Positions 43,997 to 54,173 of a stretch of 64,000 nucleotides of DNA are shown here, in pieces. Source of the stretch: an uncultured Bacteroidales bacterium (GTDB taxonomy: Bacteria; Bacteroidota; Bacteroidia; Bacteroidales; UBA932); assembly GCA_944322585.1 (NCBI GenBank), contig CALUPB010000004.1:124001-188000 (forward strand), read 5' to 3'. The position numbers and the translations under genes were made by a program. Under the pieces are notes generated by a model. It saw only the letters and a program-made list of their open reading frames with translations. It had not been told where the DNA came from and did not search any database. The first letter of the stretch is position 1, and each line of letters opens with the position of its first letter.

Positions 43997-45708
43997 TATT
44001 TCTGGCTGAATGTCACTGTCATGTTTCGGGTATCAACAACTACATGGTTGCAGCCCTCAGGTATCTCGAAGTAGTCATACCGACTATCATCCTGTCCTTC
44101 TCTGAGACCATGCGGTGTACCAAGGGTAGCTGCAAAACTCTCGCAAGTGCTGTTTCTGACAGAATGCGCATCTACTGACCCGAATGCATACGAATTGTTG
44201 ACTGGCCGCGGGTGTGTCGGATTCTGGACAGATGAACTCTCGAATTTGTCCGATCCGTCAAGAGGAGATTCCGGACCTATAAAGAATACAACTCCACCCG
44301 TTACAGTCTTATTGGCAGAACCGGCATTTGCAGTTCCGGTACTGCGAGGCAATGCTTCTCCGGAATAGACAAAGATATACGGGTCAGCAAGACTTCTGAT
44401 ACAACGGTAAGCGAATTCGAAGCCCTGTCCTATGCCCGTATCGTCTGTGAAACTGTTGAATGTTCCATACATATACAGACACTCTATTTCTACCGTATTC
44501 TGTTCTGGTTTGGAACCATAACCGGCCAACGTTCCATTGGACCATGTTCCGTTTGCATATCTCGGAGCAAGATCAGTAGCTGCAGAATAGATAGCCACAG
44601 TCCTGGCATCGGTGTCGACGACTATCCTGTAGGTACCCGGTTCGGTTATCTCCCAGTAACGGGATTCTGCTACGGAAGAATTGACCGTAGTGAACGGATT
44701 GCCCTGACCGTCATTGAAACTGTGGCCATTGCCGTTCGGCACCATGGTCAGATTTCTCTCCTCTTCAAACTCGATAGGGAATGAGAGCGTACCGGCAGAA
44801 AGCTCGCCCTTCCATGCATAGACATTGTCGTTTTCAAGAGTCCTGGCAATCTCGGTGCTTGCCCCTATGGCGGAACCTGCCATGAAAAGCCTGTCTACCT
44901 CCATGATGTCGGAAGTCTTGATGACAGACACCGTCTGATTGCTGAAATTGAGGGAAATCCTGTAAGAGTCGGCCTCGGTGACAGTCCACGAATAAACCGT
45001 CTCATCACCGCCCACGACAGTCGCCTCATAGGTCTCCCCGCTCTCTACAGTCACATCAGCGCTCCCGGCAGGGATGATGACATTGTTCTCGTCACCGTAG
45101 ACTACAGGGAAATTGAACTCTCCTGCGGAGAGGTTACCGTTGTAGACATACAGGTCAGGATTGGTCTCCGAAGCCGTCAGCTCGATGTTCTCGGCTCCAA
45201 CAGCGGTTCCGCCGAGGTATACCCTGTCAGCGGCGAACTGCTTCGGACCATATGTCTTGACCCTGACATCCACCTGGTCCTCGTCCGGAAGGACTATCGG
45301 AGTACCTTCGTACTCGGCAGTAATCGTAAACCTCATGGTTCCCCAAGTGCTGGTAGTGTAGCCGAAGTCATCGACCATCATCTCCTGGAGCTGGGCATGG
45401 GTGTAGGTTCTCGTGAAATTGCCCATGTCCTCATACTCGGACTTCTCGGAAGTGGCCTCTATAAGATCCCACTGATACTGATAAGTGGTAAGATAGTCAG
45501 GACCGTAGTCCTTGGCCGCCGTCCATGTTATGGTAAGAGCCACATCGTCGGGAGTGTCCTCGTCCAGGACAATCTCCTCAGCCGAAGCCGTCATGTCTAT
45601 CACACCGGGGAAGCGGGAATAGGAATTGTCCACTTTCTCTGTACAGCCTGCCATGAACAGACCTGCGACAGCAGCTATCGCCGTATATTTTATTATGGAA
45701 TTTTTCAT
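43996..45708 (-). CDS. SusE/SusF-like outer-membrane glycan-binding lipoprotein
   Basis: A 570-residue lipoprotein (MKNSIIKYTAIAAVAGLFMAGC) with an N-terminal SusE-type domain (~30-150) and repeated beta-sandwich domains, each opening with a DRVYLGGTAVGA / DRLFMAGSAIGA motif (~160 and ~290). Such repeats are typical of SusE/SusF starch-binding lipoproteins. It probably binds the target glycan at the cell surface. It follows susD by 20 bases. Confidence 0.8.
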   Translation of the reverse strand: MKNSIIKYTAIAAVAGLFMAGCTEKVDNSYSRFPGVIDMTASAEEIVLDEDTPDDVALTITWTAAKDYGPDYLTTYQYQWDLIEATSEKSEYEDMGNFTRTYTHAQLQEMMVDDFGYTTSTWGTMRFTITAEYEGTPIVLPDEDQVDVRVKTYGPKQFAADRVYLGGTAVGAENIELTASETNPDLYVYNGNLSAGEFNFPVVYGDENNVIIPAGSADVTVESGETYEATVVGGDETVYSWTVTEADSYRISLNFSNQTVSVIKTSDIMEVDRLFMAGSAIGASTEIARTLENDNVYAWKGELSAGTLSFPIEFEEERNLTMVPNGNGHSFNDGQGNPFTTVNSSVAESRYWEITEPGTYRIVVDTDARTVAIYSAATDLAPRYANGTWSNGTLAGYGSKPEQNTVEIECLYMYGTFNSFTDDTGIGQGFEFAYRCIRSLADPYIFVYSGEALPRSTGTANAGSANKTVTGGVVFFIGPESPLDGSDKFESSSVQNPTHPRPVNNSYAFGSVDAHSVRNSTCESFAATLGTPHGLREGQDDSRYDYFEIPEGCNHVVVDTRNMTVTFSQK

Positions 45709-45728
45709 ATTATGAAATATTTTATCCG

Positions 45729-47489
45729 TTAATATCCATCATTCTGGCTGAGATTAGGCATCAGAGTCCTGTCGTATGTAGGAATCGGGAAGAGGACCTG
45801 ATGGTCAGGGAATATCCTCTGCGCTCCCTTGCGGGCATAACCTGCCGCTTCTATGGCAGAGAAGTCGGCAATGCCGTCCTCGTCTATCTGAGGGGTCATG
45901 CCGCCCCAGAACCATCCGTCGGAGTCCGGACTGTTCCTGTCGTTGGTCGCAATATGGGCTTCCAGATCCGCATTTACAGGCAGAAGGTAGTTGTATCCGT
46001 TGAATGCCTTGTCGTAAAGTCCCCAGCGGATGACATCCAGATACCTGAGGCTTTCCTTGGCGGTCTCCATCCTTCTTTCTATACGCAGGGCACGCATGTT
46101 CGTCTCCCTGTCGGAAGAACAGGTTACGGCAGGATAAAGGCTCTTGTCGGCTGCAGTGACGCCGTATGCCCTTGCCCTGACTGCATTGATGGTCTCGTCG
46201 AAGACTTCCTGACTTGCCTCCCCGAGCTGTATCTTCGCCTCGGCATTCATAAGCAGGACATCTGCATAGCGCATTATTATCAGGTCGCTCTCGATGGTGG
46301 AGTTCCATGAACCGGTCTCCGTTATCCAGGAATCATCTATGCCTTTCTTCCAGAGCAGCCCGTTGTAGGAAGTATATTCCTGATTGAGACGGCAGTCCTG
46401 GTTGGTCTTGGTCGTGCCAGTAGAACTGGTAGCTATCTCCTCGTCAGGTTCGAAATACCAGCCGCAATGCAGGGAACCGAAAGGAACGATTGTCTCTGAA
46501 AGACGCGGGTCCCGGTTGTCGAACGGATTGTTCGGGTCAAACAGCGGCGATTCATCTATCGGAAGTCCGTCGGTGCAGAGATAGCTTGCAAACAGGTCCC
46601 AGGAAGGAGTGTCTGAACCGTAGGCACCGCTGGCATTACGAGGAAGGCCGTTCTGCACGAACCATGTCGGCACTGTGACATTGTTGGCCACTGACCTCGG
46701 AATGACGAATATCTTTTCAGGAATCTGCTTCGTCCCTTGAAGGAATATCTCTCTGTAGCTGGCATTGAGTGAATACAGGTCTAAAGCCATGCATTCCTCA
46801 GTAGCCTCCACCACCTGCTCCCAGTCCTCCATGTAGAGGGCGAAGCGGGCCTTCATGGCTAATGCCGCACCCTTGGTGAAACGCTGGGTCCCGGTGTATG
46901 TCTCCGGAAGGCTGTCGATGGCATGGTCGAAGTCATTATATACCTTCGGCTTCAGCTCTTCTACGGACATGCGTTCCATAGCTTCCGCCTCGGATATGGT
47001 CAGAGGCTTGTCCACATAAGGGACATCTCCGAAATAAGCCATCAGCTCGGCATATTTGCAGGCACGTGCGAAATAGGCCTCGGCACGGTAACGGTTGATG
47101 ACATTCTCGTTGACGCCGTTGGCCTTCGCTCTGCCGCTGTGGGTGAGGATAAGGTTGGCCTGGGCTATCAGCTTGTAGTCCTGCTGCCAGATATGGTAGG
47201 TAATGTAGTCGTTGCCGTCGAGGTTGCCGTTGAGCGGGGCTCCGCTGTCACGGTGCCAGTTGATGAGACGGTAGGTGAAGTTGTCGGACCAGGTCTCCGG
47301 ATCCTGATAAGGGCTGTCCCAGTAGCCTATGGTGTAGAGTCTGTTGGCAGCCATCTCCAGTTCGAGCTCGGTACTGTACCAGGACTCGCTGTTACCCTGC
47401 GCCTTCGGTGTGATGTCCATCGAAACGCATGATGTGAGGGCCAGCGCTGCAGCACATGAAACTGCTGTCAATATATTTTTCATATTCAT
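45729..47489 (-). CDS. susD: SusD-family outer-membrane lipoprotein
   Basis: A 586-residue RagB/SusD protein with lipobox LALTSC. Typical features are the N-terminal TPR helices (YRAEAYFARACKYAELMAYFGDVPYVDKPLT), RFTKGAALAMKARFALYM and the C-terminal ESLRYLDVIRWG and LFPIP blocks. It forms the lid of the SusC channel and binds the oligosaccharide. Its start is 4 bases after the susC stop. Confidence 0.94.
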   Translation of the reverse strand: MNMKNILTAVSCAAALALTSCVSMDITPKAQGNSESWYSTELELEMAANRLYTIGYWDSPYQDPETWSDNFTYRLINWHRDSGAPLNGNLDGNDYITYHIWQQDYKLIAQANLILTHSGRAKANGVNENVINRYRAEAYFARACKYAELMAYFGDVPYVDKPLTISEAEAMERMSVEELKPKVYNDFDHAIDSLPETYTGTQRFTKGAALAMKARFALYMEDWEQVVEATEECMALDLYSLNASYREIFLQGTKQIPEKIFVIPRSVANNVTVPTWFVQNGLPRNASGAYGSDTPSWDLFASYLCTDGLPIDESPLFDPNNPFDNRDPRLSETIVPFGSLHCGWYFEPDEEIATSSTGTTKTNQDCRLNQEYTSYNGLLWKKGIDDSWITETGSWNSTIESDLIIMRYADVLLMNAEAKIQLGEASQEVFDETINAVRARAYGVTAADKSLYPAVTCSSDRETNMRALRIERRMETAKESLRYLDVIRWGLYDKAFNGYNYLLPVNADLEAHIATNDRNSPDSDGWFWGGMTPQIDEDGIADFSAIEAAGYARKGAQRIFPDHQVLFPIPTYDRTLMPNLSQNDGY

Positions 47490-47493
47490 TCCT

Positions 47494-50400
47494 TTAAAAT
47501 TTGATTGAAAGTCCCAGCAATACGGATGTCGTGATAGGATAGGAAGTCACGCCCATCTCAGGGTCCCATCCCTTAGGGAAGTTGTCGATGGAGAAAAGGT
47601 CGTTGGCCGTAGCATAGACCCTCAGGCCTTTGATTCTGGCCTTGGACATCCATTTCTCAGGGAATGTATATCCGATGGTGACATTTTTCAGACGGAAGTA
47701 TGCTCCGTTGAAAAGCCAGAAATCCGATGTCGTGTAGTTGTTGCTCCTGCTCGTATAGGAAAGTCTCGGGAACTCGGCTGCAGCGTTCTGCTCCGCAGTG
47801 TTGAATACGCTCCAGTACTTCCCTTCGAGAATGGCAGGAAATCCTCCATAGTTGTCCCTGTACGGCTGCACCATTTCCTCATGCAGATATGAATTCTGGT
47901 GTCCGATGCCCTGGAATGCAAGGGAGAAGTCGATACCTCTCCAGGCGCAGGAGAACTGTCCTCCGTACTGGAACCTCGGCAGCGAGTTTCCGAGAGGCAC
48001 ACGGTCGTACTCACCGTTGATCTGTCCGTCAGGTACTCCCTCGGGACCGCTGATATCCCTGTATTTCAGGTCTCCGACAGCTGTACCGGCAAGCTTGGCC
48101 GAATTGTCGACCTCTTCCTGAGTCTGGAAGATACCGTCGCAGATGTAGCCGTACCATTCGTTGAAATATGTACCCTCCCTGTGGATCTTACCTCCGTTGA
48201 TGAGTTCGGTACCGTTGATCTCAACGATTTTGGACTGGAAATCAGAGAGGTTGAACGAAACATTGTATGAGAAATCCCCTACCCTGTCGTTCCATCCGAG
48301 TTCCAGGTCGAATCCTTTCGTCGCCATTGTACCGGCATTGGTCTGAGGATTGTCGTAACCTATGATATAAGGTATGTTGATGCCGAGAAGCATGTCCTCC
48401 GTAGTCTTCCAGTACCAGTCGAATGTGGCATGGAGCCTCTGGTTGAAGAAACCGAGGTCAAGACCTATGTCCGTGGAAGTGGTTGTCTCCCAGGTAATGT
48501 CCTCGACCGCAAGGTTGTTCATTATGGAAGCCTTGTCGGAAACCACCACTCCGCCATCGGGACTGTCATAAAACAGCGCATCGTTGAAGCTGACAAGAGC
48601 CATGTAAGGGAAATAGTTGCTCCCAATCCTTTCGTTTCCGAGCATACCCCAGGAAGCCCTAAGCTTCAGGAATGAAAGCCAGTTCCTTGTGGACTGCATC
48701 CAGTTTTCCTCGCTGATGACCCAGCCTGCGGAGAATGACGGGAATGTACCCCAGCGGTAATTCCGGGCAAACCTTGACGAAGCATCCTCACGGACATTGG
48801 CCTGCACGAGATAGCGTCCGTCATAGTCGTACATGATACGTCCGAAGAAGGAGTTGGAAGTGTACTCCGATGCAGTACCGTTGTTGGTCTGGTATTCTTC
48901 AGGTCCGACATTCAGATAAGGATAGCTTGTGAGGTCGTAGAAGTCGCGGCCTGCTCCGAGGTTCTCGCTCTTCATCACATAGTTCTCGTATCCGACCATC
49001 ACATTGAGGTTGTGCTTCTCCTTGAATGTCTCCATATAGTTGGCTATTACCTGGGAAGTGACATGATAGTTGTCGTTCCTCTGTTCGCTCAGGGATGTGG
49101 AAGTATAGCTCTGTCCGCCTCCCTCAAGGGTACCGCCTATGACTGTAGGGTCATCCTTCGAATACCAGTAGGCTGCCTGCTTGAACTGCTTGGTCTTGGT
49201 GTAGTTGATGAAAGGGGATATGATGGCCTGGATGCTGAGTCCCTTGACCGGACGCAGTTCCAGAGATGCCTTACCGCCTATCTGGGTGCTCCACGCCGTG
49301 TTGGTGCCGCTCTCGTGTATAAGGGCATAAGGATTGGCTCCGGACTTGCCGTCTGCATAGGCTCCGTTCTCCCATACTGCAGGATAGATGGCAGGTATCT
49401 TGCGGAGCTCATCGAACGGCTCGTATACCGGCCTGTTGTTCTTCGCCCTGCGTATATTGACATCGAGGGTGGCATAGAGCCTGTCCTTGATGATGGTAAA
49501 GTCGTTGTTGGCACGGAGCATATACCTCTGGAACTTCCTGCCGTCATACAGGGCGTTCACCTGATCGTATGCGAGCGAAACGGATGACCTTACCACGTCA
49601 TTGCCTCCGTTTACCGTAACGGTATGGGTAGTCCTCGGAGCTGACTTTTTGAGTATCAGGCTGTTCCAGTCAGTGATAGGATAATTGTCAGGGTCGGTGG
49701 CATTGTTGCTGACCCAGTTTCTGATCTGGTCCGGCTGATACAGCTGGTAGAATCCTCCGCCGTTGTTGTCATTGTAGAGAAGTTCGTTGGACATCTCGAG
49801 ATACCGGGTCAGGCCGACCATCTGAGGCTGCTCAGTGGGGATTTCCCATCCGAACTCTCCGTTATAGCTGATAGTCAAATCTGTAGCGGAACCACGCTTT
49901 GTCGTGATAAGGATGACTCCCGCAGCAGCCTTGGCTCCGTAGATGGAAGCTGCCGCAGCATCCTTCAGGACAGTGATACTCTCCACGTCGTTGGAGTTCA
50001 CATAGTCGATGTCATCAGTCTGGACACCGTCCACGATGATAAGCGGGTCGGAGGTTCCCATGGTGGTCACTCCGCGTACGCGGATACTGCTGGCGGAAGC
50101 TCCCGGGGCGCTGCTGCTGCGCTGTACAAGCACTCCGGAAAGTGAGCCCTGGAGAGCTGTGGAAAGGGTCGTGGTCTTCCTCGCCGCGATGTCATCGCCC
50201 CTGACGGAAGCTACGGAACCGGTAAGATCCTTTCTTTTGACCGTACCGTAACCGATGACGACTACTTCGTCGAGAAGTCTGTTGTCGGGTTCGAGCGCAA
50301 TCGTAAGATTGTCCCGGGTAGTCACGGTCACTTCCTTCGTGATATATCCGATATAGGATATCTCGAGGTCAGCACCGGATGCAGGAATCTTTATGCTGAA

Positions 50401-50667
50401 TTTGCCGTCGAGGTCGGTGATGGCCCCCACAGTAGTCCCTTTTATAAGGACGGAAGCGCCGATAAGGGGTTCACCCTGCTCATCGGTAACCGTACCGGAC
50501 ACGTTCACCTCGTCCTGTCCCGACACCGACGCCGAAGCACCGGAAAGCGGAGCAGCCGACATTGAGATGGCTGCCGTGCCCAAGATCATTGCCGCACAGA
50601 GGAAGCACACTGTCTTCCCCAGATGCTGGATAGTTGTGGTAATCATGCTATTATATGGTTGGTTCAT
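47494..50667 (-). CDS. susC: SusC/RagA-family TonB-linked outer-membrane transporter
   Basis: A 1057-residue TonB-dependent transporter. A signal region is followed by a carboxypeptidase-like domain (VSGTVTDEQGEPLIGASVLIKGT, ~55-140), a TonB-box-like VVVIGYGTVKRKDLTGSV, the plug with the SusC motif (NSNDVESITVLKDAAAASIYGAKAAAGVILITTKRG) and the 22-strand barrel ending in LLGLSIKF. It imports oligosaccharides. Its ATG at 50667 overlaps the stop of DUF4832 copy 2 by 4 bases (ATGA); 50646 is an alternative start. Confidence 0.95.
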   Translation of the reverse strand: MNQPYNSMITTTIQHLGKTVCFLCAAMILGTAAISMSAAPLSGASASVSGQDEVNVSGTVTDEQGEPLIGASVLIKGTTVGAITDLDGKFSIKIPASGADLEISYIGYITKEVTVTTRDNLTIALEPDNRLLDEVVVIGYGTVKRKDLTGSVASVRGDDIAARKTTTLSTALQGSLSGVLVQRSSSAPGASASSIRVRGVTTMGTSDPLIIVDGVQTDDIDYVNSNDVESITVLKDAAAASIYGAKAAAGVILITTKRGSATDLTISYNGEFGWEIPTEQPQMVGLTRYLEMSNELLYNDNNGGGFYQLYQPDQIRNWVSNNATDPDNYPITDWNSLILKKSAPRTTHTVTVNGGNDVVRSSVSLAYDQVNALYDGRKFQRYMLRANNDFTIIKDRLYATLDVNIRRAKNNRPVYEPFDELRKIPAIYPAVWENGAYADGKSGANPYALIHESGTNTAWSTQIGGKASLELRPVKGLSIQAIISPFINYTKTKQFKQAAYWYSKDDPTVIGGTLEGGGQSYTSTSLSEQRNDNYHVTSQVIANYMETFKEKHNLNVMVGYENYVMKSENLGAGRDFYDLTSYPYLNVGPEEYQTNNGTASEYTSNSFFGRIMYDYDGRYLVQANVREDASSRFARNYRWGTFPSFSAGWVISEENWMQSTRNWLSFLKLRASWGMLGNERIGSNYFPYMALVSFNDALFYDSPDGGVVVSDKASIMNNLAVEDITWETTTSTDIGLDLGFFNQRLHATFDWYWKTTEDMLLGINIPYIIGYDNPQTNAGTMATKGFDLELGWNDRVGDFSYNVSFNLSDFQSKIVEINGTELINGGKIHREGTYFNEWYGYICDGIFQTQEEVDNSAKLAGTAVGDLKYRDISGPEGVPDGQINGEYDRVPLGNSLPRFQYGGQFSCAWRGIDFSLAFQGIGHQNSYLHEEMVQPYRDNYGGFPAILEGKYWSVFNTAEQNAAAEFPRLSYTSRSNNYTTSDFWLFNGAYFRLKNVTIGYTFPEKWMSKARIKGLRVYATANDLFSIDNFPKGWDPEMGVTSYPITTSVLLGLSIKF

Positions 50668-52199
50668 TTAACGGTAATCTTTGAAATCATCGCCCATCCG
50701 TCATCGGTGAGCACTTCCCTGTCAAGGGCGAGACTGATGCCCGGGACATTGTCCTTTGTCGTGTCGACTATACCTGTCACGAGGGTATATGTTCCGGCCG
50801 GGATGCCGTCCGTCCCGAATTCCGAAATATAGGATACCGGGGTACCCTTCAGCCAGACCGACGGCTCGGCCTTCGGATCGACCCATGTCCTGACAATCCT
50901 GCCCGAGTCGTCCATCAGGGCAAAGGCTACCTTGTAACGGTAGTTCCACTGAGGTATGTTGTTGGGACAGTAGCCCCAGCCCATATTGTTCCATCTGTGG
51001 GAAACGGTCATGACGGAACCGGCTTTCACCTTACCGGGGAACACGATCTTGTCCGGATAGAGCCTGTAGCCGCCTTCTGCCACAAACCTTTTCACAAGGT
51101 CGAAACTGTCCCCGAACCAGGAACGGGTCTCGTCGTTTATCCTGAAATCCATCATGTTGACACGAGCCTCCTTAGCGGCCTCGAACTCTCCCCTGCGGAC
51201 ATCTTCCGCATGCCCCTGGCGGTATTTCCCGCACGGATCGATCCAGTAACGGTGGTGTGCGGCAGTTATCCAGCCTCCTTCCATGATGACAGGTCTCTTG
51301 AAATTCCATTCCCGGCAGAACTCCTTCTCCCAGTCCTGATAATAGCCGGTCATCCCGAATGCATCGTGACGAAGGCTGTATCCCCTGTCTATGGCCATGT
51401 CAAGCAAATCTTCGGTATCGGGAGACACCGGTCCCCAGCTGTCCTTGTTGCCGTCACCGACCAGTCTGTGATAATTGATTATGAGAGGTATCTTAGTGAA
51501 TGTCTCGGAATACAGTTTCGTAAGCCAGTCGAACACTGCCTTCTTGTTTCTGTCGTCCTTGTAGATCATCCCGTGCGACTCGCCCCATTTGCCGAGCCCG
51601 TAGGCATCTATGAAGTCCACCTTGTCGGGATCATTGAAATCTTCGGCAAAGGCTTTCAGGAATTTCCCGTACTTCGCCTGGAATACGGGATCTTCAGGAT
51701 ACGGAGACTTGTGATTGCCCTTGCCGTCAGTGAAATATTCTGCCCCTGCATCGATTACGTACATCGGGGTATTCTGCCCCTGGTCGCGGCCGTCCACGAC
51801 TATTCTGAATGCAAGCCTGAGCCCCCTGTCGGTACAGGCCTTGAAAAGTTTCGCAATCCGGGAGTCCGGGTCACGCCAGGCATAGTTGCCTTCGGTCGGT
51901 TCGAGCATGGACCATGCGGTCCTGATATATGCAGTCCCGACATAGTCCGAAACGCGGACCGTCGTGCCTTCGGAAGTCGGCATGGCATCGTATGGGGGTT
52001 TCGTGGTATCCCAGAAATCCGCGTCCCATGTGCGGCCGAGATACATTACCCATCCGTTGAGAGGGTTGCGGAGGACCGTCACTGTGTCCGGAAGGAAGGT
52101 TACGGTTTCAGTCCTGGCTGGCCTTGCATCTGCGCCGGCCGAAACAGTCATGCACGCCAGGGCAACGCCAAGTGTCATCAGTCTGTGTATAGGTTTCAT
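50664..52199 (-). CDS. DUF4832 protein, copy 2
   Basis: A 511-residue exported protein (signal MKPIHRLMTLGVALACMTVSAGADA, no lipobox). DUF4832 blocks: VLRNPLNGWVMYLGRTW, LEPTEGNYAWRDPDSRI, RGLRLAFRIVVDGRDQGQN, AYGLGKWGESHG, NYHRLVGDG, RHDAFGMTGYYQDWE, PVIMEGGWI, NMMDFRIN and GYRLYPDKIVFPG. It is closely related to copy 1 along its whole length. A TIM-barrel glycosidase-like fold is likely but unproven. It is translationally coupled to susC. Confidence 0.82.
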   Translation of the reverse strand: MKPIHRLMTLGVALACMTVSAGADARPARTETVTFLPDTVTVLRNPLNGWVMYLGRTWDADFWDTTKPPYDAMPTSEGTTVRVSDYVGTAYIRTAWSMLEPTEGNYAWRDPDSRIAKLFKACTDRGLRLAFRIVVDGRDQGQNTPMYVIDAGAEYFTDGKGNHKSPYPEDPVFQAKYGKFLKAFAEDFNDPDKVDFIDAYGLGKWGESHGMIYKDDRNKKAVFDWLTKLYSETFTKIPLIINYHRLVGDGNKDSWGPVSPDTEDLLDMAIDRGYSLRHDAFGMTGYYQDWEKEFCREWNFKRPVIMEGGWITAAHHRYWIDPCGKYRQGHAEDVRRGEFEAAKEARVNMMDFRINDETRSWFGDSFDLVKRFVAEGGYRLYPDKIVFPGKVKAGSVMTVSHRWNNMGWGYCPNNIPQWNYRYKVAFALMDDSGRIVRTWVDPKAEPSVWLKGTPVSYISEFGTDGIPAGTYTLVTGIVDTTKDNVPGISLALDREVLTDDGWAMISKITVK

Positions 52200-52322
52200 C
52201 TTTATCTTGATTTAAGGTCAGTTCGACGAATCGTTTTAATATGCTTATTGCAAGACTGTCACCCCTGTCCGCCGTACCTGCATTACCGGATCATGGCCGG
52301 ACAAGGCAGACAGGATGATGAA

Positions 52323-54134
52323 TTATTCAACGGTCAATCCGATTAATCTGGCCCAGCCGTCATCGGTCAGACGGCTTGAGGTCACTGCCATGTTGAGTCC
52401 CGGTACGTTGTCCTTCTTCGTGTCCACAATCCCTATGGCCCACATGTATTGCCCCGCAGGTACTCCGGACAGGTCGATTTCCGTAGTATATTCCGTAGGA
52501 CTGTTCAGAAGCCACTCCGACGGCTCTATCTGTTCGTCCACAAAGACTTTCACCACGTTATCCTCGCTGTCCAGCAGAGCGAAAGCCCCTTTGAAACGGT
52601 AGCCGAAAGAAGGAAGATTGTTGGGGCAGTACCCCCAGCCGTAGTTGGACCATCGGCTCGTGACAGTCACCGTCGAGCCTTCCGCAGCAGTTTCGGGAAC
52701 GGTGACGATGGACGGACAGAGCCTGTAGCCTCCGTCTTCTATGAAACTTTTCACCAGGTCGAACCTCATTTCGAAAAAAGTCTGGATCTCATGGTGTACC
52801 CGGAAGTCCATCATGTTCACCCGCGCTTCCTGGGACATGTCGTATTCGCCCTGACGTACCTGATCGGGTCTGTCCTCCTCATACGGCTCGTCCGGATACA
52901 CGGAATTCCAGTACCTGTGGGTACCGTCCGTAATCCATCCGCCTTCCATGATAACCGGACACCTGAAATTGTATTCCGAGGCAATTCCACGCTCCCAGTC
53001 CTTATAATATGTATACATTCCGAAAGCATCGTGGCGGATACCGTATCCTTTGCCCACCGCACTCTCTATCATCCCCTCCGTATCAGGAGAAGGGGTATTC
53101 TGCCAGCTGCTCTGGTTGGTATCTCCGAGCAGCCGGTGATAATTCACGAACAGAGGCACTTCGGTAAACAGACTCGAATACAGGTCAGTCATCCACTCGA
53201 ATACCGGCAGTTTGTCGGCATTATCCTGGAAGATAAGGGCATGGGCTTCGCCCCATTTCCCGAGACTGAATCCGTCCACGAAATCCACCACACCGAAATC
53301 ATTGAAATCCTTGGCGAACTCGGTCAGGAATTTTTCATAGCACCTCTGGAAATTTTCATCATCAGGATAGGGAGACCTGTAACCGGTGTAACCGGATGTC
53401 ACAGGCTGGCCGCTGTTGGTATATGCCTTCGCGCCATAGGTATCGAACACATATTCCGGAGTATTCTGTCCCTGATCGCGGCCGTCGATGACAATCCTGA
53501 AAGCCAGACGCAAGCCCCTGTCGGTACAGCTTTTGAGCATCTTCGAATAACGGGAATTCGGGTCTCTCCAGACATAATTGCCTTCGGTAGGCTCAAGGGA
53601 AGCCCAGCTCGTACGCAGGTATGCGGTGTTGGAATAGTCCGACACACGTACCGTCGTACCTTCGGAAGTCGGCATTTCGTCATACGGACTGTACCCGCTG
53701 TCCGGATTAGTCCAGAAATTCTCGTCCCAGCTGCGTCCGAGATACATTACCCATCCGTTGAGAGGATTGCGTACCATCGTTTCCCTTTCAGCCCTGACGG
53801 TAACACGGGTGTTTCCGGCTACGGTTCCGTCCGTTCCTTCCTCTTCCGGTCCGGTTCCCGAACAGCCGACAGGCACGACAAGAGACATGCAGACAGCCAT
53901 TGTGCACGTCAACACGTTCAGACATGACAAAAACAGCTCCCTGACACGTCCCTGGACTCTGCCGGTACCAGACTCCGCATCAACGGAATATGTCAGTGGA
54001 ATTTCTTCACGGTCGGGGGGGGTAATTTTCAGGAAATTGGATACAGAACCCCTGCCGTCAGACACAGAACCGACCGTACCACATGGATATGCGGTTCTTT
54101 TTCGATTGATAATAAGTGTCTTAATAGTGGTCAT
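52323..54134 (-). CDS. DUF4832 protein, copy 1, first gene of the susCD operon
   Basis: About 603 residues from the ATG at 54134. The DUF4832 part (from about residue 115: VRNPLNGWVMYLGRSW to the end) is closely similar to copy 2. A lipoprotein-type signal (LTCTMAVCMSLVVPVGCSG) lies far inside the frame, after about 75 residues of low-similarity sequence. No ATG or GTG just ahead of the signal would give a normal signal peptide. A run of eight Gs (54015-54022, Cs in the mRNA) lies in this extension. Either the true N-terminus is unusual or the start region is disturbed by a frameshift. The gene follows promoter and operator 3 directly. Confidence 0.75.
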   Translation of the reverse strand: MTTIKTLIINRKRTAYPCGTVGSVSDGRGSVSNFLKITPPDREEIPLTYSVDAESGTGRVQGRVRELFLSCLNVLTCTMAVCMSLVVPVGCSGTGPEEEGTDGTVAGNTRVTVRAERETMVRNPLNGWVMYLGRSWDENFWTNPDSGYSPYDEMPTSEGTTVRVSDYSNTAYLRTSWASLEPTEGNYVWRDPNSRYSKMLKSCTDRGLRLAFRIVIDGRDQGQNTPEYVFDTYGAKAYTNSGQPVTSGYTGYRSPYPDDENFQRCYEKFLTEFAKDFNDFGVVDFVDGFSLGKWGEAHALIFQDNADKLPVFEWMTDLYSSLFTEVPLFVNYHRLLGDTNQSSWQNTPSPDTEGMIESAVGKGYGIRHDAFGMYTYYKDWERGIASEYNFRCPVIMEGGWITDGTHRYWNSVYPDEPYEEDRPDQVRQGEYDMSQEARVNMMDFRVHHEIQTFFEMRFDLVKSFIEDGGYRLCPSIVTVPETAAEGSTVTVTSRWSNYGWGYCPNNLPSFGYRFKGAFALLDSEDNVVKVFVDEQIEPSEWLLNSPTEYTTEIDLSGVPAGQYMWAIGIVDTKKDNVPGLNMAVTSSRLTDDGWARLIGLTVE

Positions 54135-54151
54135 ATATATTCCTTTAATCA

Positions 54152-54167
54152 CTGTGTTCGAACACAG
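54152..54167 (-). promoter_or_regulatory. LacI-type operator 3 (DUF4832-susCD operon)
   Basis: CTGTGTTCGAACACAG, a perfect 16-bp palindrome with central CG, 6 bases downstream of the -7 box and therefore at the expected transcription start. Confidence 0.78.
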
Positions 54168-54173
54168 AGTGTG

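Noticed and set aside
52200..52322. Attenuator or riboswitch between DUF4832 copies 1 and 2
   Set aside because: Only short, weak pairings (CCTGTC/GACAGG) are visible and there is no T-run.
52449..53927. Long open frame on the plus strand (492 codons)
   Set aside because: Antisense to DUF4832 copy 1 with no recognisable motif. The similar frames at 50997-52346 and 35436-36809 are rejected for the same reason.
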